Part shown: positions 44,010-52,620 of the stretch, piece after piece
Position numbering within the stretch: position 1 is the stretch's first letter
Layout of the letters: each line of letters starts with the position of its first letter
Assembly (NCBI RefSeq): GCF_018642165.1
Contig: NZ_JAHHZM010000009.1
Span: 182,421 to 246,420 of the forward strand
Direction of reading: 5' to 3'
From: Echinicola shivajiensis
Lineage (GTDB): Bacteria > Bacteroidota > Bacteroidia > Cytophagales > Cyclobacteriaceae
DNA: 64,000 bases
The notes under the pieces: generated by a model
Database searches by the model: none
What the model was told of the DNA's origin: nothing
The model's input: only the letters and a program-made list of their open reading frames with translations
Made by a program: the position numbers and the translations under genes

Positions 44010-46970
44010 ATGCAAAACAAAGGGATCATTGTGTTTTTGACAGTGATTGTTACAGCATTATGTTTGTACTATCTGTCATTTACCTACGTATCAAGTAACG
44101 TCCAAAAGGACGCCATTGCCTATGCTACAGATGCTGATGGCAATTTGGATTTCGCAAAGAAACAATCTTACCTAGACTCTGTTTGGAGAGAGCCAGTTTA
44201 TAAGTTCCTAGGTGCTAATTATACTTTCAAAGAAGTAAAGGAAACTGAATTGGGACTTGGCCTTGACCTTCAGGGTGGTATGCACGTTACACTTGCTGTA
44301 TCTCCGGTTGAGATTGTAAAAGGATTAGCTGGAAACAGCAAAAATGAGGCATTTAATGCTGCTATTGAGGAAGCCAATGAGGCCGCAAAAACCTCTGATG
44401 AGAAATTTGTAGATCTATTCTACAGTGCTTGGCAAGAAAAGTCAGGTGGACAGTCTCTGAACAGCATTTATGCTACTGCTGCTAACAGAGGAAGAATTTC
44501 ATTGGAAACTTCTGACAGCGAAATTTTGGAAATTATCGACGGTGAAATTGAAAACGCCATCGAACGTTCTTTTAATATCTTGAGAACGCGTATTGACCGT
44601 TTCGGTACTTCTCAGCCTAATATTCAGAGAATCCAGGGAACTGGCCGTATCCAGATCGAATTGCCAGGTGTGGATAACCAAGAAAGGGTAAGAAGTTTAT
44701 TGCAAGGCGTAGCCAAGCTTCAGTTCTGGAAAGTGGCAGAGATCAATGAATATGGTGATGTATTGCAAAGAATCAATGGAGTATTGGTAGCAGAAGCCCA
44801 GGCCAACAAGAAGCCAGCAGCCGCTGCATCTGAAGATACTGTAGAGGGTGATTCTACCCTAACTGACCTTGAGCGTCAATTGGCAGAAGGTGGTGATGAA
44901 ACTGATTCACTTTCTTCTCAGGTTTCACCATTATTCTCTCTATTGAAAGCTAACTATGGTTTGGTCTATGAGGTGAAAGACACCATGGCCATTAACAAAA
45001 TCTTTAAAAGAGAAGATATCCAGTCTATCATCCCTAGAACATTGACCTTTATGTGGTCCGTAAAGCCTAGAGAGGCTGATGGTCTTGACTTATTGGAACT
45101 TCATGCTATCGAAACTCCTAGAGGTACTGAGCAGGCTCCTTTGGAAGGTGATGTGATCACCGATGCCAGCCAGACTTTGGATGAGTCTTCTAATCCTGCT
45201 GTGAGCATGAGTATGAATGCTGAAGGAGCTAGAAAATGGAGAAAAATGACTGCCGAAAATGTCGGTAGAAGAATTGCGGTTGTTCTTGACAATTATGTAT
45301 ATACTGCGCCAAACATCATTGGTGAGATTCCTAATGGACAGTCTAGCATCACTGGTAACTTTACCATTGAAGAAGCCAAGGATTTGGCGAATATTTTGAA
45401 GTCAGGTACTTTACCTGCACCTACCAAAATCGTAGAAGAGGCCATCATCGGTCCAACATTGGGTAAAGAAGCACAGGCTCAAGGTATCAATTCCATCATT
45501 GCCGGTTTGGCCATTGTGGTATTGTTCATGATTGCTTACTATGCTAAGGGTGGTTTTATCGCTACTGCCGCTTTGGTATTCAACATCTTCTTTATCTTGG
45601 GTATCCTAGCTCAGCTTGGAGCGGCATTGACCCTTCCTGGTATTGCAGGTATTGTATTGACGATCGGTATGTCCATTGATGCCAACGTATTGATTTTTGA
45701 AAGGATCAAGGAAGAACTGGCAGCAGGGTCTGGCTTATTGCAAGCTATCAGCAGTGGTTATAATAAGGCTTTTAGTGCGATTCTCGATTCAAACGTAACT
45801 ACCTTCTTGACAGGTGCTATCCTTTATGCATTGGGTCAAGGTCCAGTGAAAGGCTTTGCCATCGTATTGATGATCGGTATTGCTTCTTCATTCTTCTCAG
45901 CTGTATTTATCACTAGAGTGATCGTTTACTGGTTGAGCAAGAAAGGTGATCAAAGCAAGATTTCTTTTGCTACCCCATTCTCTAAGAACTTGTTCAGCAA
46001 TCTTAATTTGGACTTCATGGGTAAGAGAAAGGTGGCCTATATTATTTCTTCTGCCATCATCGTGATCGGTTTGGCCTTCGCTGTTATCAATGGTCTTAAG
46101 TTTGGTGTGGACTTCACCGGAGGTCGTTCTTATATCGTTGAGTTCAACCAGCCAATTGTTCCTTCAGAACTTAAAGTAGGCTTGGACAAGCAATTTGAAG
46201 GATCTGTAGAAGCGAAGACTTATGGTGCCAATAATGTCATCAAAGTAACTACTTCTTACCTCATCAATGATGATTCTGATGAGGCGAACAGTGAAGTGGA
46301 AAGCAAGGTAATCGAAGGAATTGCCAGTATTACTGGCCTTCAATATATCGATGATGCCGGTCAATTGGATGATAGTTCATTTGCTATTGCTGGTTCGTCT
46401 AAGGTGGGTGCTACAGTGGCCGATGATATCAAGAACTCTTCTATGGAAGCGATGTTCTTTGCTTTGGTTGCTATCTTCCTTTATATCTTATTGAGATTCC
46501 GTAAGTGGCAATATTCATTGGCTTCTATCATCGCCTTGGTACATGATACCTTGTTCGTAGTAGCTGCCTTTGCTATCGCAAGTGCTTTCGGTGCTTCATT
46601 TGAAATCGACCAGGTTTTCATTGCAGCGGTATTGACCGTGATAGGTTATTCCATCAATGATACCGTGATTGTATTTGACCGTATCAGGGAGAATATCGCC
46701 AATAGAGGTACTTCCAAATTGGTGAAAATGTTCAATGAAGCGATCAACCAAACCATGTCCAGAACCTTGATTACTTCTGCTACTACCTTGATCGTGGTGA
46801 TCGTACTATTGATCTTTGGTGGTGAAGTATTGAGAGGATTCTCCTTTGCCTTGTTTATCGGGGTATTGATTGGTACTTACTCGTCTATTTATATCGCTTC
46901 TCCAATTGTGGTGGATTTGATGAAAAAGGAAATTGAGCAAGAAAAAGAAGAAGCTAAGAAATTGGCTTAA
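44010..46970 (+). CDS. secDF: Fused protein-export membrane protein SecDF
   Basis: A 986-residue SecD-SecF fusion, as usual in Bacteroidota. The SecD half has a first membrane helix, the ETELGLGLDLQGGMHVTL motif, the large P1 head, and five more helices with GIVLTIGMSIDANVLIFERI (proton-relay aspartate). The SecF half begins near residue 660 (FMGKRKVAYIISSA), with GLKFGVDFTGGRSYIVEF and GYSINDTVIVFDRIRENI. It works with SecYEG, using the proton gradient to pull exported proteins out on the periplasmic side. A low-complexity insertion (about residues 265-305) lies in the SecD periplasmic part. Its own terminator follows. Confidence 0.98.
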   Translation: MQNKGIIVFLTVIVTALCLYYLSFTYVSSNVQKDAIAYATDADGNLDFAKKQSYLDSVWREPVYKFLGANYTFKEVKETELGLGLDLQGGMHVTLAVSPVEIVKGLAGNSKNEAFNAAIEEANEAAKTSDEKFVDLFYSAWQEKSGGQSLNSIYATAANRGRISLETSDSEILEIIDGEIENAIERSFNILRTRIDRFGTSQPNIQRIQGTGRIQIELPGVDNQERVRSLLQGVAKLQFWKVAEINEYGDVLQRINGVLVAEAQANKKPAAAASEDTVEGDSTLTDLERQLAEGGDETDSLSSQVSPLFSLLKANYGLVYEVKDTMAINKIFKREDIQSIIPRTLTFMWSVKPREADGLDLLELHAIETPRGTEQAPLEGDVITDASQTLDESSNPAVSMSMNAEGARKWRKMTAENVGRRIAVVLDNYVYTAPNIIGEIPNGQSSITGNFTIEEAKDLANILKSGTLPAPTKIVEEAIIGPTLGKEAQAQGINSIIAGLAIVVLFMIAYYAKGGFIATAALVFNIFFILGILAQLGAALTLPGIAGIVLTIGMSIDANVLIFERIKEELAAGSGLLQAISSGYNKAFSAILDSNVTTFLTGAILYALGQGPVKGFAIVLMIGIASSFFSAVFITRVIVYWLSKKGDQSKISFATPFSKNLFSNLNLDFMGKRKVAYIISSAIIVIGLAFAVINGLKFGVDFTGGRSYIVEFNQPIVPSELKVGLDKQFEGSVEAKTYGANNVIKVTTSYLINDDSDEANSEVESKVIEGIASITGLQYIDDAGQLDDSSFAIAGSSKVGATVADDIKNSSMEAMFFALVAIFLYILLRFRKWQYSLASIIALVHDTLFVVAAFAIASAFGASFEIDQVFIAAVLTVIGYSINDTVIVFDRIRENIANRGTSKLVKMFNEAINQTMSRTLITSATTLIVVIVLLIFGGEVLRGFSFALFIGVLIGTYSSIYIASPIVVDLMKKEIEQEKEEAKKLA

Positions 46971-46992
46971 TCTGTTTTCATAATGAATATTT

Positions 46993-47028
46993 AAAAGCGT
47001 TCTGTTTTGGCAGAACGCTTTTTTTTTG
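46993..47028 (+). terminator. Terminator after secDF
   Basis: A 12-bp stem AAAAGCGTTCTG (46993-47004) and CAGAACGCTTTT (47011-47022) with a 6-nt loop and a T8 run. Confidence 0.95.
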
Positions 47029-47114
47029 AAACTATTTTTAGAAGACTTTGCTGTCCCGTCAGCTGTGCTGCGGGACTAAGTAAGCCAGCGCTTTCAGCTC
47101 TAATGATAAAAAAA

Positions 47115-47244
47115 TGAGGCTGTCTCATTTGTCGTTTTTTTGTGTTATGCTGACGTTAGGAAGAATTTCAAGCGACTTATTTTCAGTAGTAAATAAGTCT
47201 AGAGATTTCTCCTAAGGTAAATGACAAGATTTAAGACAGCCTCG
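47115..47244. repeat. MITE/REP-like element with GAGGCTGTCT termini
   Basis: A 130-bp non-coding element bounded by GAGGCTGTCTCA (47116-47127) and the inverted AGACAGCCTC (47234-47243). Inside, GACTTATTT and AAATAAGTC form a second hairpin (about 47173-47201). The same 12-mer recurs at 55376 and 63847. No transposase is present, so it is a non-autonomous repeat. Confidence 0.6.
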
Positions 47245-47310
47245 CTTTAGCCGTGTCTGGGCTCAGTCCTCAGTACAAAGGAGTAGTATTTTTCTACCTT
47301 TATAATTCGC

Positions 47311-47440
47311 AATTGGGATGGTAGTCTCTTTGTAGCATCGCATTTCCGGAGGAGATCCTTCCTTTCGTCAGGATGACAGGGATTAGTAATTCGTATAAAA
47401 TTCTATTTTGACAGCAATCTCTTTCGTCACGATGACATGC
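47311..47440 (-). repeat. Interspersed repeat, copy 2 (inverted)
   Basis: On the minus strand this spacer reads GTCATCCTGACG, AAGGATCTC, GCGATGCT, AAGAGACT and AGATTGCTGTCAAAAT, the same blocks as at 41971-42120 in a different order. No ORF of note is present in 47029-47588. Confidence 0.7.
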
Positions 47441-47588
47441 ATTTTATAGATTGATAAGTACCAGTAAACCTTGGTAAATGCCTGCTATAGGGTGGTAATC
47501 AATTGACAGTGTGAAAAATACCGTGATCACGGTATTTCCCAATAAGGCGAAAGAACCTAAATTGCCGTATCGGAAAAATGCAATAATT

Positions 47589-48257
47589 ATGAGTCAAATC
47601 GCTTATTTGGGAGTAATTCTAAGTAGTTTAATAGGAAGCTTTATTTACTACTTCTATCAAAAACCAGCCTACCGAACTGCGCATAAGATTTTGCTGTTTA
47701 CACTGGCATTTGTGTTTTTCTTGGAAGCAGCAGGCTATTTTACGAGTAGTAAAGGAATCAACAATGTTTTACTTTATAATATCTGTGGTACTTATTTACA
47801 GTCTTTTCTGCTTGTTTCTTATTTACAATTATTGGAAGTTAATAGAAAGTTCAAGCAAAGGACAAATTTGGTATTTGGAGGCCTATATATTTGGGGGATT
47901 ATTAATTCCGTTTACTTGCAGCCTATTGACAAAGTATTCCAGTATTATAGTTTAGTGCCATTTGGTTTGTTTATTCTGTTTTTGGCAGGGAGATTTTTGT
48001 ATCAAGTTATTAAGCTAAGGACATATTCAGATTCGAACTTGGTTGCTGTACCGCATTTTTGGATAGTTACTGTCCTTATTTTCTTTTATATAGAGGTGAT
48101 TTTATTGTTTGGTGTAAACCATTTCTTTCCTGGGATCGATTATGTGGTTTTAAAACCCTGGCTAGGGCTTAATAGGGTATTTGCTGGCTTAATGTATTTA
48201 ACATTTAGTATTTCGTTTTACACTCCTTTTCTATTTGTTGACCGTAAATTCAACTAA
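47589..48257 (+). CDS. Multi-pass membrane protein A of the CPPGC cassette
   Basis: A 222-residue integral membrane protein; ATG at 47589 is preferred to an upstream GTG that would add a polar 26-residue leader. About seven hydrophobic segments are visible, e.g. IAYLGVILSSLIGSFIYYFY, ILLFTLAFVFFLEAAGYF and FWIVTVLIFFYIEVILLF. It is clearly paralogous to the gene at 48748: shared motifs include YRxAH, YNxxGxYL, GIIxSxxxQPxxxxFQxY, SNLxxxPxFWI and LNRxxAG. The family is unknown to me. Nothing suggests catalysis; a sensor or transporter-like role is possible. It precedes the CPPGC protein gene by 71 bp. Confidence 0.8.
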   Translation: MSQIAYLGVILSSLIGSFIYYFYQKPAYRTAHKILLFTLAFVFFLEAAGYFTSSKGINNVLLYNICGTYLQSFLLVSYLQLLEVNRKFKQRTNLVFGGLYIWGIINSVYLQPIDKVFQYYSLVPFGLFILFLAGRFLYQVIKLRTYSDSNLVAVPHFWIVTVLIFFYIEVILLFGVNHFFPGIDYVVLKPWLGLNRVFAGLMYLTFSISFYTPFLFVDRKFN

Positions 48258-48271
48258 TTTTGTAATTTTAA

Positions 48272-48285
48272 TTGTTACTTAACAA
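48272..48285. promoter_or_regulatory. Palindrome before the CPPGC gene
   Basis: TTGTTACTTAACAA is a perfect 6-2-6 inverted repeat 43 bp before the ATG at 48329. It could be an operator, for example of the response regulator encoded downstream; no further copy was searched for genome-wide. Confidence 0.35.
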
Positions 48286-48328
48286 CCACAGCACAATAAA
48301 TAAGACTACACTTAAACAATTTTAAACC

Positions 48329-48715
48329 ATGGATGGTAAAAAGAAAGAAAAAATCACCAAAAAACAGTTTGACGAAATTACCAGCAAGTACAAAAAAGAA
48401 ATCAAAAAGGGACTTACCGGTATAGGTAAGGACGGGAAGGAAATTACGGATCAAACCGATTGGATTTGGTTCAGTAGAGAAGAAATCCAGAAAGTCCTTG
48501 ATGAAGGTAAAGGAGGTATCAGGTTTTATTTTAGCCAATACGATGAATCGTTTGGTGAAGAATTGGGAGAGGAATATGTTGGTAGACTAACCTTGGCTAT
48601 GCTCCCTGGAGATGAAAAATTAGTTGCTGAAGCTACTTCCGAGGAGGAAAAAAGTACAGATGCCGAGAGAGATTATGCTTATAATTATGGAGGTATATGC
48701 CCTCCAGGTTGTTAA
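48329..48715 (+). CDS. Small protein with C-terminal Cys-Pro-Pro-Gly-Cys tail
   Basis: A 128-residue soluble protein with a basic N-terminus (MDGKKKEKITKKQFDEITSK), a folded-looking middle (TDWIWFSREEIQKVLDEG, GGIRFYFSQYDESFGEE, GRLTLAMLPGDEKLV), an acidic linker (ATSEEEKSTDAERD) and the ending YAYNYGGICPPGC. There are only two cysteines, both in the last five residues. From memory, small Bacteroidota proteins with a similar domain and a Cys-Pro-Pro-x-Cys end exist, with no known function. The tail could be a modification or anchoring site, a metal ligand or a redox pair. It is flanked by paralogous membrane proteins, 71 and 32 bp away, and sits in an apparent operon with a two-component pair. 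Confidence 0.8.
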   Translation: MDGKKKEKITKKQFDEITSKYKKEIKKGLTGIGKDGKEITDQTDWIWFSREEIQKVLDEGKGGIRFYFSQYDESFGEELGEEYVGRLTLAMLPGDEKLVAEATSEEEKSTDAERDYAYNYGGICPPGC

Positions 48716-48747
48716 TACCTTTATTTTTGTGAGAAATCCAATATGAA

Positions 48748-49437
48748 ATGACTTTTGATCTGTATTTCTACACAATAATTTTGGGATTAATAGCTAGCCT
48801 GTCAGTTTTTGTCTTTAAGACTGACAGGCAATATCGTAAAGCCCATCTTCTGATTTTTTCAATTTTTGTAATTGTTGTATTCCAGGAATACATTGCGTTA
48901 ACAATTAAAAACCTCAATGAAACTCATGATAACAATAATTCCATTGTATATAATTTAGTAGGCATTTATTTATTGATTCCACTCTATTTAAGGTTTTTTA
49001 GGATGGTTTTTTTATCCGAAAGGATGAAAAGAAGAATTGATATATCGATTTTACTTTTATTTATTTTGGGGATTATTGACTCATTATTTTTTCAGCCTGT
49101 CACAGAAATTTTTCAGCATTATATGCTTTTATATGGTAGTTTGGTGATCATTTTATTTAGCATTTCATTTTACTATAAGGTCTTTACCAGAAACGATTAT
49201 ATAAATTCAAATCTGTTGTCCATTCCCTATTTCTGGATTATTACCATGTTGTTTTTTTATTATTCCAGTACATTTTTAATCTGGGCCAGTTTTTCATATT
49301 TATTGAAAGCTGATTATCGGGCTTTTGTAATCTCCTTGTTTGACCTGAACAGGTTATTAGCAGGAGTCAGTTATCTGGTAATGGGCTTAGCATTTTACGC
49401 TCCAAAAGTATTCAGGGGTAAGTATTTTATCACTTAA
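48748..49437 (+). CDS. Multi-pass membrane protein B, paralogue of protein A
   Basis: A 229-residue integral membrane protein with about seven hydrophobic segments (FYTIILGLIASLSVFVF, LLIFSIFVIVVFQEYIAL, FWIITMLFFYYSSTFLIW). It aligns over its full length with the protein at 47589: YRKAHLLIFS, VYNLVGIYL, GIIDSLFFQPVTEIFQHY, INSNLLSIPYFWIITMLF and LNRLLAGVSYL. The duplication is old, given the divergence. It starts 32 bp after the CPPGC gene and ends 11 bp before the histidine kinase gene, so it is probably cotranscribed with both. It may be the membrane sensor that feeds the kinase, which has only one helix itself; this is inference. Confidence 0.82.
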   Translation: MTFDLYFYTIILGLIASLSVFVFKTDRQYRKAHLLIFSIFVIVVFQEYIALTIKNLNETHDNNNSIVYNLVGIYLLIPLYLRFFRMVFLSERMKRRIDISILLLFILGIIDSLFFQPVTEIFQHYMLLYGSLVIILFSISFYYKVFTRNDYINSNLLSIPYFWIITMLFFYYSSTFLIWASFSYLLKADYRAFVISLFDLNRLLAGVSYLVMGLAFYAPKVFRGKYFIT

Positions 49438-49448
49438 GAATTTCCTGT

Positions 49449-50204
49449 ATGACTTCAGATCCAGCACAATTTATTTTCTTGATTACAGCCGGTGTGTTGA
49501 TCACATTGGTTATGTGTAGTTTTATTGTAGTGTTGGTTCTCTTTCATAGACAACAACAGTTTCGCAATAAGCAAAAGATGGATCAGCTAAAGGCGGAATA
49601 TGAGAAGACCATTTTGGGCGTGGAAAAGGAGATCCAGGAACAAACCCTGTCCTTTATTGGGCAGGAATTACATGATAACCTTGGGCAGTTGCTTTCCCTC
49701 ACCAAGCTGACCCTCAATCAGCCAGATCCTGAAAACTTCTCTGAAGGAAAGCGGCTGATCAACCAGGCCATAAAAGAGGTGCGGTCCCTGTCCAAAAGGT
49801 TGAACCTTGACTGGGTGAAGGAGGTGCAAATCCAGGATTTTGTTGCCGGCGAGTTGGAGAAAATAGAAAAGTCCGGATTTTGTAAAACCCAGCTGGTAAG
49901 TCAGGTCAATGGATTAATCCTGGAGCAGGATGCCAAACTGGTCCTAATCCGTGTGGTACAGGAATGTTTGAATAATATCATTAAGCATGCCGAGCCCCAA
50001 ACCATTTCCATCAACCTTTTGAAATTGGGCGATGAATTTTCCCTGCAAATAGTAGATGATGGCAAGGGATTCAATACCGAGGATAAGTCCAAGGGTATGG
50101 GCTTGCACAACCTTAAATCAAGGATAGAAACGATCGGTGGGGAATTGGATATCCATTCAGAGATAGGGGAAGGAACTGCAATTAAGTTAAGGGTTCCTGC
50201 ATAA
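49449..50204 (+). CDS. NarL-type sensor histidine kinase
   Basis: A 251-residue short kinase with one N-terminal membrane helix (FLITAGVLITLVMCSFIVVL), a coiled linker and a HisKA_3 domain (QELHDNLGQLLSLTKLTL, His75), then HATPase motifs VQECLNNIIKHAE, DDGKGFN and GMGLHNLKSRIETIGGELDI. It has no extracellular sensor domain, so a partner protein must supply the signal; the membrane protein B gene lies only 11 bp upstream. It phosphorylates the LuxR-type regulator encoded 95 bp downstream. Confidence 0.93.
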   Translation: MTSDPAQFIFLITAGVLITLVMCSFIVVLVLFHRQQQFRNKQKMDQLKAEYEKTILGVEKEIQEQTLSFIGQELHDNLGQLLSLTKLTLNQPDPENFSEGKRLINQAIKEVRSLSKRLNLDWVKEVQIQDFVAGELEKIEKSGFCKTQLVSQVNGLILEQDAKLVLIRVVQECLNNIIKHAEPQTISINLLKLGDEFSLQIVDDGKGFNTEDKSKGMGLHNLKSRIETIGGELDIHSEIGEGTAIKLRVPA

Positions 50205-50299
50205 TCACTCATGTAAATTATTTGGATTTGGTAAAGTAATCCATTAAAACTGCTTATTTTAGCATTGTCTATAGGCTTTTTTACCAAAATCCATAAATA

Positions 50300-50926
50300 A
50301 TGATCCGTCTAGTACTTGCCGATGACCATAAAATGTTTGCTAAGGGCATTGCCAATCTATTGGAAAAAGAAGAAGATATGGAAATCCTGTCCATTTTTTC
50401 CAATGGTAAGGATTTGGTAGAGTTTGTAAAAAATAATAAGGTTGATGTGGTGTTGACGGATATGAACATGCCGGGCATGGATGGATTGGGGGCCATAGAA
50501 CAAATCAACAAGCAAAAAATCAAGATCAAAATGATCGTACTTTCCATGTACGATGATGAGGATATTTTTAAAAAATGCCAAAAGCAGGGAGTGAATGCTT
50601 ATGTGCTTAAGGATGCCGATCCAGATGAGTTGATTTATACCATTAGGGAGGTTTTTGAGGGACATCATGTGATGCATTTCGAACGGGTGCTTAAGCAGGT
50701 GGATGAAGACCAATACTTTGATGCTTATAAGCAGAAGTTTAAATTGTCCCGCAGGGAACTGCAGATTCTTAAGCTGATCAAGGATGGCAATAGTAACCAT
50801 GGCATTGCCGAGGAGTTATTTTTAAGTGTGTATACGGTGGAAACCCATAGGAAAAATATTCATAATAAATTGGGCGTAAACAATAGCGTAGAGCTAATGC
50901 GGAAGGCCATAGAAATGAATTTATAA
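50300..50926 (+). CDS. NarL/FixJ-type response regulator
   Basis: A 208-residue response regulator. The receiver domain carries LVLADDHKMF (acid pocket), phospho-acceptor Asp54 in VVLTDMNMPGMDG, a switch serine in IVLSMYDDED and Lys in YVLKDADPDEL. The C-terminal LuxR HTH reads LSRRELQILKLIKDGNSN and AEELFLSVYTVETHRKNIHN. Partner of the adjacent kinase. Its stop codon abuts the ATG of the oxidoreductase gene with no gap (TAA at 50924, ATG at 50927), so those two are translationally linked. Confidence 0.95.
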   Translation: MIRLVLADDHKMFAKGIANLLEKEEDMEILSIFSNGKDLVEFVKNNKVDVVLTDMNMPGMDGLGAIEQINKQKIKIKMIVLSMYDDEDIFKKCQKQGVNAYVLKDADPDELIYTIREVFEGHHVMHFERVLKQVDEDQYFDAYKQKFKLSRRELQILKLIKDGNSNHGIAEELFLSVYTVETHRKNIHNKLGVNNSVELMRKAIEMNL

Positions 50927-51958
50927 ATGACTAGAACCATAAAAACCGGGCTGGTAGGTTTTGGGAAGGTTGCAGAAACCATGCATGCCCCATTGATTCA
51001 ACAAGAGCCCCTGCTAGACCTGATTGCAGTAGTAGAGCGGCACCAAGAAAAGTCCAAGGAAGATTATCCCCATGTGACGGTGTACAAGAGCTTGGCAGCC
51101 ATGCTGGAACATTCGGAGGTGGAACTGGTGGTCATCTGTACGCCTAATGAATGGCATTTCCCCCAGGCAAAGGCTGCTTTGGAAGCAGGCAAGCATGTGG
51201 TTGTGGATAAGCCCATCACTGTGAGTTCCTCAGAGGCTGAGGAATTGATAGAAATGGCCAATGAAAGGGGGCTTGTTCTCACAGCCTATCAGAACAGGCG
51301 TTTGGATGGGGATTTCCAAACCGTCCAAAAACTCCTCAATGAAAAGGTGCTGGGAAATATTGTTCATTTCGAATCCCATTTTGATCGGTTTAGACCTGAA
51401 CCCAATCATAATTGGAGGGAAAAGGAAGTTCCTGGAAGCGGGATATTATACGATTTGGGAGCTCACCTGATTGATCAGGCGCTTATACTTTTTGGGCAGC
51501 CTAAATGGGTATATGCAGAGATCCTCAAACAGCGTAAGGAGGTTGATGCCGATGATTTTTTTGACATCACCATGATGTATGAGCATACCAAGGTGAGGTT
51601 AACAGCTAGTATACTCATGAATGCCAAATTGCCCAAGTTCCTCGTATTAGGAGATAAAGGGTCTTATAGCAAGTTTGGTTTGGATGTGCAGGAAGCAGCC
51701 TTGAAAGCAGGAATTATACCTGGTGGGGATGGTTGGGGAGAAGAACCAGAATCAGGCTGGGGTGAGGTATTTCTAGCCCATGAAAGCTATCCCTATCCAA
51801 CCTTGAAAGGAGATTATCCAGCTTACTATAAAAATATTGCCCAGGTATTGAATGGCAAGGAGACCTTATTGGTTCAGCCACAGGAAGCAGTACAAACCTT
51901 AAAGATTATAGAAGCCGCCCAGCAAAGCCATACCGAGGGCAGAAGAATTTATTTATAG
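50927..51958 (+). CDS. Gfo/Idh/MocA-family oxidoreductase
   Basis: A 343-residue cytoplasmic oxidoreductase. The dinucleotide motif is KTGLVGFGKVAETMHAPLIQ, then ELVVICTPNEWHFPQAKAAL and the family lysine in GKHVVVDKPITVSSSEAEEL. The C-terminal part shows GSGILYDLGAHLIDQALILF. Relatives act on sugars, inositol or scyllo-inosose-type polyols. It has no signal peptide, unlike the paralogue at 31792. It directly follows the response regulator gene, so it may be a target or just a passenger of that operon. A terminator follows. Confidence 0.92.
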   Translation: MTRTIKTGLVGFGKVAETMHAPLIQQEPLLDLIAVVERHQEKSKEDYPHVTVYKSLAAMLEHSEVELVVICTPNEWHFPQAKAALEAGKHVVVDKPITVSSSEAEELIEMANERGLVLTAYQNRRLDGDFQTVQKLLNEKVLGNIVHFESHFDRFRPEPNHNWREKEVPGSGILYDLGAHLIDQALILFGQPKWVYAEILKQRKEVDADDFFDITMMYEHTKVRLTASILMNAKLPKFLVLGDKGSYSKFGLDVQEAALKAGIIPGGDGWGEEPESGWGEVFLAHESYPYPTLKGDYPAYYKNIAQVLNGKETLLVQPQEAVQTLKIIEAAQQSHTEGRRIYL

Positions 51959-51992
51959 AGGATTGAACTGATTTTTCAATTCAAGTAATATT

Positions 51993-52027
51993 AAGTGCTC
52001 TTGATGTTTGTAAGAGCACTTTTTTTG
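51993..52027 (+). terminator. Terminator after the oxidoreductase gene
   Basis: Stem AAGTGCTCTT (51993-52002) and AAGAGCACTT (52012-52021), 9-nt loop, T7 run. It closes the cassette that starts at about 47.6 kb. Confidence 0.95.
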
Positions 52028-52087
52028 TGTTTTGGGCTTCAGCTCCACTCAGCCTGACAAAAGACCTAATTATCTATTTACCTAGGC

Positions 52088-52116
52088 GATGTTCAGTCTT
52101 ACTAGAACTGAGCATC
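52088..52116. repeat. Unassigned hairpin
   Basis: GATGTTCAGT (52088-52097) pairs with ACTGAGCATC (52107-52116) with one wobble. No T run on either strand, so it is not a simple terminator for the VOC gene ending at 52131. It may be a repeat relic. Confidence 0.4.
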
Positions 52117-52130
52117 CTAGTCAGTTTCAC

Positions 52131-52553
52131 CTATTTGGCAAAAATCTGCCTAGGATCTTTGAAGGATTTGAACTCCAATGCATTTCCACTAGGGTCCAAA
52201 AAGAACATGGTAGCCTGTTCACCAACTTTTCCTTGAAAGCGGATGCCAGGTTCAATGATAAATTCAATACCTTCCCTTTTTAGTTTTTCAGCTAGTTCAT
52301 GCCATTGGTCCCAGGAAAGTACTGCTCCAAAATGTCTCACAGGAACCTGATTGCCATCTACCTCATTAGTTTGGGCAGACATAAGTTCTTCAGGTTTTAC
52401 ATGGGCAGATAGTTGGTGACCGAAGAAATTGAAATCAATCCATTTGTCCGTGCTTCTGCCTATCTCGCAGCCCAAGATATCCTGATAAAAGGCCCGGGTA
52501 GTCCCAATATCTTTTATGGGAAAAGCCAAGTGAAAAGGATTGTAGTCTTGCAT
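52131..52553 (-). CDS. VOC-family (glyoxalase-fold) protein
   Basis: A 140-residue vicinal-oxygen-chelate protein. ATG at 52553 is used since it gives the domain start [20 protein letters not shown]; the upstream ATG at 52622 would overlap the divergent patatin gene. Metal-type residues are in [17 protein letters not shown] and the terminal [15 protein letters not shown] (Glu). Relatives include glyoxalases, dioxygenases and fosfomycin/bleomycin resistance proteins; the substrate is not deducible. Two VOC-fold loops imply a homodimer or one compact domain. Confidence 0.88.
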   Translation of the reverse strand: MQDYNPFHLAFPIKDIGTTRAFYQDILGCEIGRSTDKWIDFNFFGHQLSAHVKPEELMSAQTNEVDGNQVPVRHFGAVLSWDQWHELAEKLKREGIEFIIEPGIRFQGKVGEQATMFFLDPSGNALEFKSFKDPRQIFAK

Positions 52554-52620
52554 ATTTTCTAACTTTGGGTGAGTATTTGATAAGCTGTCATGAAAGTAAC
52601 AGATTCTTTTAAAAATTACC

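Noticed and set aside
48329..48715. Classical RiPP precursor for the CPPGC protein
   Set aside because: No YcaO, radical SAM, lanthionine or C39 peptidase gene lies nearby, and the N-terminal domain is larger and more folded-looking than a leader peptide; kept only as an open alternative.
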